Positions 1 through 4,926 of a stretch of 10,182 bases of DNA are shown here, piece by piece. The position numbers were made by a program, and so were the translations under genes. The notes under the pieces were generated by a model. The model was not told the origin of the DNA. It saw only the letters and a program-made list of their open reading frames with translations, and made no database searches. Origin of the DNA: Dehalococcoidia bacterium (GTDB taxonomy: Bacteria; Chloroflexota; Dehalococcoidia; Dehalococcoidales; G020351185); NCBI GenBank assembly GCA_030640385.1, contig DAOWJL010000013.1, forward strand, positions 1 to 10,182, given 5' to 3'. Each line of letters starts with the position of its first letter. The first letter of the stretch is position 1.

Positions 1-153
1 GTTGCCGTTGTAATCGAGGCCGAGCACCTGTGTATGGTGATGCGCGGTATCAAGAAACCGGGAGCCAGTGTTATTACCTCAGCCCTCAGGGGCAGTTTCC
101 GCCGCAAGGCTGCCAGCCGTGCCGAGTTCTTCTCATTGATAAAGGGTAAATAG
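1..153 (+). CDS. folE: GTP cyclohydrolase I, C-terminal fragment (5' end outside window)
   Basis: Only the last 50 codons are present; the reading frame is open from base 1 and stops at TAG 151-153. The fragment reads VAVVIEAEHLCMVMRGIKKPG and continues with a TSALRG-x-F segment and a RAEF-x-SLI end. This matches the conserved C-terminus of GTP cyclohydrolase I (EAEHxCMxMRG, then TSAxRGxF). The enzyme converts GTP to 7,8-dihydroneopterin triphosphate, the entry step to folate and related pterins, as a cytoplasmic homodecamer. The retained EAEH/CM segment lies near the zinc and substrate site of the family. Its stop codon is separated by a single base from the stop of the convergent yjbQ gene, and no terminator hairpin lies between them. 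Family assignment is firm; the N-terminal part cannot be judged here. Confidence 0.9.
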   Translation, partial: VAVVIEAEHLCMVMRGIKKPGASVITSALRGSFRRKAASRAEFFSLIKGK

Positions 154-154
154 G

Positions 155-571
155 CTACTCTCCCATTATCTGCACAAGGAGCTGCCGGGAGCGGGGGCGG
201 TTATCGAAATCCAGCAGCACAATCTGCTGCCAGGTTCCAAGTGCTAGCCTTTTATGGCTGAATGGAACTACCAGAGATGCTCCCAGCAATGAAGCGCGGA
301 TATGTGAATGCCCGTTGCCGTCTCCCCAGGCGCGGTCATGGCCATAGGGTATATTTTCCGGTGCCAGGCGCTGCCACATCTCTTTTATGTCTGAAATTAA
401 ACCCGGTTCGTATTCTATGGTTGTTAATCCGGCGGTGGAACCGGTAACAAAAACGGTTACTATGCCGCTATCAATATTTGATTCTGCCAGTTGGTGCTCC
501 ACCTGCGGCGTAATATCTATAATATCGCAGTGCCCCTTTGTGTTGAGGCTGATGGTTTCGGTTTTTATCAT
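155..571 (-). CDS. yjbQ: YjbQ/UPF0047 family protein
   Basis: A 138-residue protein, the usual length of the YjbQ (UPF0047) family. Family hallmarks are visible: the T-G-S-T-A-G-L-T-T-I-E-Y-E-P stretch near residues 43-56, then GDGNGHSHIRASLLG near 84-98, and a C-terminal LGTWQQIVLLDFDNRPR. The histidines of GHSH and the preceding glutamate are the metal/ligand-type residues of the family. Members have been linked to thiamine-phosphate synthase activity seen as suppression in E. coli, but the physiological role is unsettled. The ATG is preceded by a good Shine-Dalgarno (GGGAGGT) about 7 nt upstream. It lies 24 nt after pyrK and is probably the last gene of the pyr operon. Nothing in the sequence explains why it sits with pyrimidine genes. 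Confidence 0.9.
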   Translation of the reverse strand: MIKTETISLNTKGHCDIIDITPQVEHQLAESNIDSGIVTVFVTGSTAGLTTIEYEPGLISDIKEMWQRLAPENIPYGHDRAWGDGNGHSHIRASLLGASLVVPFSHKRLALGTWQQIVLLDFDNRPRSRQLLVQIMGE

Positions 572-595
572 AATGCACCTCCCATTAACGCTTGG

Positions 596-1369
596 TTAAA
601 CATCAACAAACTCGTCCCACAGTATCTCGTCCAGTTCAAATAACGGTCCGTCCTTACATACCTGTTTTAAACCTGTTTTCGTCTTAACCGTGCAGCCATA
701 GCACAGCCCGAAACCGCAGCCCATCCTCACTTCAAGCGAAATCTGCACGGGTTTGCCTTTTAATTCCGGCATTTTAGCCATAGCCCGGTACATCGGGTTG
801 GGCCCGCAGGCGAATATCTGGTCTGCCCAGTCTATGTATTCGGGTAGCAGGTCTGTTATAAAACCTTTTTTACCCGTAGTCCCATCATCAGTGACGGTGA
901 TACAATTTACCGTTGATGGCAACAGATGATTGGGGCAAAGCTGTGTCGCCGTTGATGCCCCCAGCAGCATAGTTATAGAGCAGTTTCTTTCCATTGCTAT
1001 ATGAGCAAGGAAGGGCAGTGGGGCAACACCGATACCTCCCCCCACCAGTAACAGGTTGCGGGAGGCGGGGTTAATGGAGTAGCCGTTGCCCAGCGGACCG
1101 AGCAGGTCTATCCTGTTACCGGGTTTGCGTTGTGCCAGCCAGTTTGTTCCCTGCCCCACCACCTGAAAAAGCAGGGCTATGCTGGTTTTATCGCCGTTCA
1201 CCTGGTGGATGCTGAAAGGACGCCTTAACAGTGTATCCTTGCCGCAACAAACCATAACAAATTGCCCCGGCTCGGCCATTGATGCAATATGGGGGGATTC
1301 AAGCCATGTCAGGTAAACGCCGGGCATGGCCTCGTTATTGGAAATAACAGTTGCTAAAACTTGCTTCAT
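596..1369 (-). CDS. pyrK: Dihydroorotate dehydrogenase B, electron-transfer subunit
   Basis: A 257-residue FAD and [2Fe-2S] protein that passes electrons between NAD(H) and the FMN catalytic subunit PyrDB. Visible parts, in order: an FAD-binding barrel with RRPFSI at 49-54; the nucleotide-binding glycine motif GGGIGVAP at 110-117; CGP at 188-190, typical of ferredoxin-reductase-like NAD domains; and a C-terminal cysteine cluster C218, C223, C226 and C238 that would hold the [2Fe-2S] centre. Length equals the family norm. The ATG overlaps the pyrC stop (ATGA, 4 bp), so translation is probably coupled. The usual partner pyrD is not adjacent and not in this window. Some pyrK-like genes serve other reductases, but the pyr operon context makes PyrK the best call. 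Confidence 0.93.
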   Translation of the reverse strand: MKQVLATVISNNEAMPGVYLTWLESPHIASMAEPGQFVMVCCGKDTLLRRPFSIHQVNGDKTSIALLFQVVGQGTNWLAQRKPGNRIDLLGPLGNGYSINPASRNLLLVGGGIGVAPLPFLAHIAMERNCSITMLLGASTATQLCPNHLLPSTVNCITVTDDGTTGKKGFITDLLPEYIDWADQIFACGPNPMYRAMAKMPELKGKPVQISLEVRMGCGFGLCYGCTVKTKTGLKQVCKDGPLFELDEILWDEFVDV

Positions 1370-3126
1370 GCTGATTCCTCAGTCCGGTAGTCGGGCAGAG
1401 ATTTAACACTAAAAGACTTGTGGTTGTCAATGAGTACCTCGGCGGCGACTCTGGCGGTATCCAGAGAGGTAAAACAGGGGATGCGTTTTTCGGCTGCCGC
1501 CCGCCGTATATGGAAGCCGTCTCTAAGCGGGACACGGCCGCCGGTAATGGTGTTGACGACGCCGTCTACGGTACCATCCTGAATGATGTCAACCACATTG
1601 GGGTGTCCTTCGCTTAATTTCTTGCCTATCATCTTTACCGGCAAACCGGCAGACTGAAGGAAGGCTGAAGTGCCTTCGGTGGCATAAAGCCTGCAGCCGG
1701 TGTTAAAAAACCTCTTGATTACAGGCAGGGCTTCAGCCTTGTCCTTATCGGCGATGCTGAAGAGGATAGCTCCTTTTTCAGGCAGCATCAGACCGGCAGC
1801 CAGTAGTGCTTTCGCCTCAAGTTTGACGGAATCATCTTTATAGGTAAACTTCCCCTTATAGATGGTAGCCATAACCCTGCCCTTTAACCTTTCGCCGTTA
1901 AGCGGATTGTTCTTCCCCCTGGAGACGAACTTATTTGTATCTACCGTCCATTCCATACCGGGATCAAATATGGTGACATCAGAAGGTGCTCCGATTGCCA
2001 GAGTGCCCAGCCTGCCGAATCTATCGCCGATAATCTTTGCCGGCTCAACGGTCAGTTTGGAAATTAGTAATTCAATATCAATCTGCCCGTTATGCACCAG
2101 GCTCATAAGGCTGCCCAGAGCCGTCTCAAAGCCGCTGATGCCGAAGGGGGCCAGTGCAAACTCGCAAAGCTTCTCGTTATCGGTGTGGGGGGCGTGGTCG
2201 GTGGCGATAACATCAATAACACCTTCCTTCAATCCCCGAATTAACGCTTTAATATCTTTTTCTGTCCTTAATGGCGGATTAACCTTGGCATTTGTATCGT
2301 AGCCGATTACCCTTTCTTCGGTCAGGGTAAGGTGGTGGGGAGTTACCTCGGCGGTGATATTTATACCCTTCTCCTTTGCCCTTTGTATAAGCTCTACAGA
2401 GCCTTCTGTGGAAACATGGGCGATATGCAGGCGGGCGCCGGTAAGTTTAGCAAGGGTGATGTCGCGGGCGACGATGTTCTCCTCAGCGGCGGCCGGTATG
2501 CCGCAAAGCCCCAGCCTGGTGGCGATAATACCCTCATTCATCTGGCCGCCTTCGGCCAGCAATTTATCTTCACAGTGTTCGATAATCGGCAATCCGAAAG
2601 CGAGGCTGTATTCCATTGCCTGGCGCATCAGTCGGGAGCTTTTTATCGGTTCGCCGTCATCGCTGAAGCCGACCGCTCCGGCTTTAGCCAGTTCACCCAT
2701 TTCAACGAGTTCCTTGCCGTTTCTGCCTTTGGAGATACAGCCGATGGGCAGCATGCGGATGACGCCTTCGCTGTTTGCCGTAGACTTTACATAATCTATC
2801 ATGGCCTGGCTGTCAAGCGGTGGGTTTGTATTGGGCATACAGCAAATGGTGGTGAAGCCTCCTTTTGCCGCTGAACGGCTGCCGCTGGCAATGGTCTCCT
2901 TTTCTTCGAAGCCGGGTTGCCTCAGGTGGCAGTGGAGGTCTATAAAACCGGGGCAGACTATTAATCCACCGGCATCAAGGCTGTCATAACCGGAAGAAGG
3001 CGGGGTATCATCTTTACCTCCCAGCCACGATATTCTGCCGTCGGCAATAAGCAGGCTGCTGATTTCGTCCAATTTCTGGCTGGGATCAATAATATGGCCG
3101 TTGCGGATAAGTAAAGGCTTCATCAT
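1366..3126 (-). CDS. pyrC: Dihydroorotase fused to a CarB-type MGS allosteric domain
   Basis: A 586-residue protein; ordinary type I dihydroorotases are about 425-430 residues. Residues 1 to about 430 form a complete enzyme for carbamoyl-aspartate to dihydroorotate: zinc pair H65-x-H67 in FIDLHCHLRQPG, substrate region CMPNTNPP around N99, metal-bridge segment GFSDDGEP at 153-160, H184 in EHCED, H237 in LHIAHVST, and catalytic D310 in ATDHAPH. The dihydroorotase ends normally with NPLNGERLKGRVMATIYKG. From about 436 to 566 the chain matches the C-terminal MGS-like domain of the carbamoyl-phosphate synthetase large subunit: linker AKALLAAGLMLPEKG, then KDK, LYATEGTS, a KKLSEGHPNVVD stretch and NTITGG. 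The reading frame is continuous with no frameshift. The start overlaps the pyrB stop (ATGA). Two consecutive ATGs are present, so the true start may be one codon later. The activity call is firm; what the extra domain does is inference. Confidence 0.93.
   Translation of the reverse strand: MMKPLLIRNGHIIDPSQKLDEISSLLIADGRISWLGGKDDTPPSSGYDSLDAGGLIVCPGFIDLHCHLRQPGFEEKETIASGSRSAAKGGFTTICCMPNTNPPLDSQAMIDYVKSTANSEGVIRMLPIGCISKGRNGKELVEMGELAKAGAVGFSDDGEPIKSSRLMRQAMEYSLAFGLPIIEHCEDKLLAEGGQMNEGIIATRLGLCGIPAAAEENIVARDITLAKLTGARLHIAHVSTEGSVELIQRAKEKGINITAEVTPHHLTLTEERVIGYDTNAKVNPPLRTEKDIKALIRGLKEGVIDVIATDHAPHTDNEKLCEFALAPFGISGFETALGSLMSLVHNGQIDIELLISKLTVEPAKIIGDRFGRLGTLAIGAPSDVTIFDPGMEWTVDTNKFVSRGKNNPLNGERLKGRVMATIYKGKFTYKDDSVKLEAKALLAAGLMLPEKGAILFSIADKDKAEALPVIKRFFNTGCRLYATEGTSAFLQSAGLPVKMIGKKLSEGHPNVVDIIQDGTVDGVVNTITGGRVPLRDGFHIRRAAAEKRIPCFTSLDTARVAAEVLIDNHKSFSVKSLPDYRTEESA
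1429..1821 (-). other. MGS-like domain of CarB type within the pyrC product
   Basis: Sub-feature covering residues about 436-566 of the dihydroorotase fusion. It begins with AKALLAAGLMLPEKG, which resembles the end of the large-subunit synthetase body and the linker that precedes the allosteric domain in CarB (typically KAQxAAGxxLPxxG). It then follows the MGS fold order: a D-K-D-K turn, T483-x-G-T486 phosphate-binding type loop, K502/K503 ahead of SEGHPNVVD, and N525-T-I-T528. These align by eye with the E. coli CarB residues that bind UMP and IMP (Thr974, Thr977, Lys993, Asn1015, Thr1017). The presence of the linker points to CarB rather than to methylglyoxal synthase or PurH as the source. 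Ligand binding is not shown by sequence alone. Confidence 0.88.
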
Positions 3127-4130
3127 TGGTGGCTACCTCCGGCTAATAGATAGAGCAGCGCCATGCGTACGGCAACACCGTTGGTTACCTGCTGGTTAAT
3201 AAGGGACCTTGGTCCATGAGCTACTGCCGATGAGATTTCGATGTCTTCGTTTACCGGGCCTGGGTGGAGAACTATGGCATCGGGTTTAGCTTTAGCCAAC
3301 CTCTCTTCGGTGAGCTGGTACAGGTTTGTATATTCACGGATGCTTGGCAGCAACCCGCTCTGCTGCCTTTCAAGTTGCAGGCGGAGTGCTATAACTACAT
3401 CGGCATCGGAGAGGGCTTTGTCTATGTCGGGTTCAATCTCAACCTCCGGAAATTGTCCCCGTGGTTTATCTAAACCTATGGGTAGCAGGGTGAAGGGGCA
3501 GCAAAGCGTTACCCCGGCGCCCATCTTTGTCAAGCCCCAGATGTTGGAGCGGGCTACACGGCTGTGTTTTATATCGCCTATTATGGTTACCTTTAAATCT
3601 TTGAAGCTACTTTTATGCCCGCGGATGGTATACAGGTCAAGGAGCGCCTGGGTGGGGTGGGCGTGCCAGCCATCGCCGGCATTAACTATATGTGCTTTAA
3701 CATGCCTGGCGGCAACATACGGCGCCCCCGAGTGGGGATGGCGCATAATAATGATATCTGTACCCAGCGCTTCCAGTGTTTTCAGTGTATCGATAAGGCA
3801 TTCACCCTTAATCACACTGCTGGTAGAAGCAGCCAGATTTATAACATCGGCACTAAGATTCTTGGCTGCCAGGTCAAAAGAGGAGCGGGTGCGGGTGCTG
3901 GGTTCGTAGAATAGTGTAACAAGTGTCTTGCCGCGAAGAGTCGGCACTTTTTTAATCGACCGTGATAGAATCTCGTGCATGGCATCCGTTGTCTGAAAGA
4001 CGAGCTCAATTTCAGCCGATGTGAAGTCGTCAAGGTCGAGGACATGTTTGTGGTGCCATGATGATTCTATCGTAGTTGTTTCGGTTTTACTTTTGGAACT
4101 AACTCGGCTTTCCTGCTGGATTGCTTTCAT
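3123..4130 (-). CDS. pyrB: Aspartate carbamoyltransferase, catalytic chain
   Basis: A 335-residue enzyme joining carbamoyl phosphate and aspartate. Diagnostic motifs: the carbamoyl-phosphate loop STRTRSSF at 78-85, SSVIKGE with active-site K108, RHP at 130-132, HPTQ at 158-161, the aspartate-side LRLQLER at 249-255, and HPGPVN at 289-294. No regulatory chain gene (pyrI) is in the window. The first 24 or so residues, rich in S, T and K, are a non-conserved extension, because family members usually start close to the HHKHVLDLDDF segment at 26-36. The start is nonetheless supported by AAGGAG 8 nt before the ATG and by the 2-nt gap to the pyrR stop. Its stop overlaps the pyrC start by 4 bp. Close coupling to a type I dihydroorotase resembles organisms where the two enzymes form a complex (known in Aquifex); complex formation here is inference. 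Confidence 0.96.
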   Translation of the reverse strand: MKAIQQESRVSSKSKTETTTIESSWHHKHVLDLDDFTSAEIELVFQTTDAMHEILSRSIKKVPTLRGKTLVTLFYEPSTRTRSSFDLAAKNLSADVINLAASTSSVIKGECLIDTLKTLEALGTDIIIMRHPHSGAPYVAARHVKAHIVNAGDGWHAHPTQALLDLYTIRGHKSSFKDLKVTIIGDIKHSRVARSNIWGLTKMGAGVTLCCPFTLLPIGLDKPRGQFPEVEIEPDIDKALSDADVVIALRLQLERQQSGLLPSIREYTNLYQLTEERLAKAKPDAIVLHPGPVNEDIEISSAVAHGPRSLINQQVTNGVAVRMALLYLLAGGSHQ

Positions 4131-4132
4131 GG

Positions 4133-4681
4133 CTAATTCTCCTTGGCTGGCACAGGAATGATGGCTACTTCATCTATGCCATCGCTTTCCTTGAGCCGGA
4201 CCTGGATTTCCTCGTGTCTGGAGCTGGGCATATTTTTGCCGACATAGTCTGCCCGTATCGGAAGTTCACGGTGGCCGCGGTCAACGAGTACCGCCAGCTG
4301 GATTGAATGAGGGCGGCCCAGATCAATAAGGGCGTCCATAGCGGCACGGGTGCTTCTTCCGGTGTATAGAACATCGTCGACAAGCACTACAGCTTTTTTA
4401 TCGATATTAACCGGGATATTGGTGCTTTTAACTATGGGTTGAAGCTCTAATGATGACAGGTCGTCTCTATAGAGGCTGATGTCAAGAGCGCCTACCGGTA
4501 TATTCACTCCTTCAAAGCCCTCTATATTAGCCGCCAGACGATTAGCCAGCGGCACGCCGCGGGTGCGCATACCTACAAGTATAAGGTGTTCGGTTGACTT
4601 GTTGCGTTCGATGATTTCGTGGGAGATGCGAGCCAGTGTCCGCCGGATATCGGCGGCGTTCATTATTATATTTTTAGCCAT
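4133..4681 (-). CDS. pyrR: PyrR: UMP-sensing attenuation protein / uracil phosphoribosyltransferase
   Basis: A 182-residue protein, the family length (about 180). The PRPP-binding signature VVLVDDVLYTGRST lies at 98-111, and the rest follows PyrR in order: MRTRGVPLANRLA at 38-50, GALDISLYRDD at 64-74, LAVLVDRGHRELPIRADYVGK at about 129-149 and EEIQVRL at 157-163. PyrR binds an RNA hairpin in pyr leader transcripts when UMP is high and promotes termination; many members also make UMP from uracil and PRPP. The leader just upstream has a perfect PyrR-binding consensus, so this gene is probably autoregulated together with pyrB, pyrC and pyrK. The ATG directly follows the U-run of the leader terminator, and its ribosome-binding G-run is inside the terminator stem. 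Confidence 0.96.
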   Translation of the reverse strand: MAKNIIMNAADIRRTLARISHEIIERNKSTEHLILVGMRTRGVPLANRLAANIEGFEGVNIPVGALDISLYRDDLSSLELQPIVKSTNIPVNIDKKAVVLVDDVLYTGRSTRAAMDALIDLGRPHSIQLAVLVDRGHRELPIRADYVGKNMPSSRHEEIQVRLKESDGIDEVAIIPVPAKEN

Positions 4682-4713
4682 AAAAATTACCCCCTGCCCC
4701 GGCTGGCAAGAGG
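4682..4713 (-). terminator. Attenuator terminator of the pyr operon leader, covering the pyrR ribosome-binding site
   Basis: Read on the minus strand, CCUCUUGCC (4713-4705) pairs over all 9 positions (with two G-U pairs) with GGCAGGGGG (4698-4690) across the 6-nt loop AGCCGG. UAAUUUUU follows (4689-4682), and the pyrR AUG is the very next triplet. The hairpin plus U-run is an intrinsic terminator. The AGGGGG that would serve as Shine-Dalgarno for pyrR is the 3' strand of the stem, so the same fold should also block translation. The structure was derived by hand pairing, without energy calculation. Confidence 0.8.
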
Positions 4714-4748
4714 TATTCTCGTATGCATCATCACTACCCTTGCCAGCC
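4701..4748 (-). promoter_or_regulatory. Antiterminator pairing in the pyr leader
   Basis: GGCUGGCAAG (transcript 4748-4739), the 3' half of the PyrR-binding hairpin, is perfectly complementary over 10 nt to CUUGCCAGCC (4710-4701), which contains the loop and most of the 5' half of the terminator. The pairing extends by a G-U and a G-C pair. Forming it excludes both the PyrR hairpin and the terminator. This is the three-way switch expected of PyrR attenuation: low UMP gives antitermination, while PyrR-UMP bound upstream frees the terminator. Confidence 0.78.
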
Positions 4749-4769
4749 TCTCGGGACTAGCGTTAAAGG
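4738..4769 (-). promoter_or_regulatory. PyrR-binding hairpin (anti-antiterminator)
   Basis: The minus strand contains AGTCCCGAGAGGCT (4758-4745), a perfect match to the PyrR-binding loop consensus ARUCCNGNGAGGYU known from Bacillus. It sits in a stem: CCUU (4769-4766) pairs with AAGG (4741-4738), then an internal loop UAAC, then GCUAG pairs with CUGGC, with the GAGAGG sequence in the apical part. Position in the leader, shape and consensus all agree with the known element. It should respond to PyrR with UMP. Confidence 0.9.
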
Positions 4770-4789
4770 TTTTTATTTATCTTATGGTT

Positions 4790-4819
4790 ATTATAACACC
4801 CCCTTGTATTTAAATGCAA
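4790..4819 (-). promoter_or_regulatory. Probable promoter of the pyr operon
   Basis: On the minus strand, TATAAT (4795-4790) is a perfect -10 box. An 18-bp spacer separates it from TTGCAT (4819-4814), which matches the -35 consensus only in TTG. Transcription would start near 4783, giving a leader of about 100 nt that contains the whole PyrR hairpin and terminator. Placement just ahead of the attenuator supports it; the -35 is weak. Confidence 0.6.
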
Positions 4820-4886
4820 CTCCTTAAAGGGATAAAAAAATAAAGTTAATAAATTAACCCGTTACTTCCATTCGGGATATATGCAA

Positions 4887-4916
4887 ATGACCATTCAGCC
4901 ATTAAAATGTTATAAT
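4887..4916 (+). promoter_or_regulatory. Promoter of the pcrA/uvrD gene, predicted to give a leaderless mRNA
   Basis: Perfect -10 TATAAT at 4911-4916 with ATGACC (4 of 6 to TTGACA) at 4887-4892 and an 18-bp spacer. Only 10 nt separate the -10 from the ATG at 4927, so a normal start site (about 4922-4925) leaves a 5' leader of a few bases. No Shine-Dalgarno is visible before the ATG. The protein start is fixed by homology, so the short leader does not come from a wrong start choice. Confidence 0.65.
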
Positions 4917-4926
4917 TTAACTATAA

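Noticed and set aside
1429..1821. Reading the extra pyrC domain as a carB pseudogene remnant or a stand-alone methylglyoxal synthase gene
   Set aside because: The frame is continuous with the dihydroorotase, has no own start with Shine-Dalgarno, and its linker and loops match CarB rather than methylglyoxal synthase. It is treated as a fused domain.
2332..2874. 180-codon open frame on the plus strand opposite pyrC (and a 146-codon frame at 2354-2794)
   Set aside because: They are antisense to the strongly conserved dihydroorotase core, have no recognisable family features, and are expected from the codon pattern of the real gene.
3241..3909. 222-codon open frame on the plus strand opposite pyrB
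   Set aside because: Antisense shadow of a gene with all catalytic motifs; no ribosome-binding site or recognisable domain.
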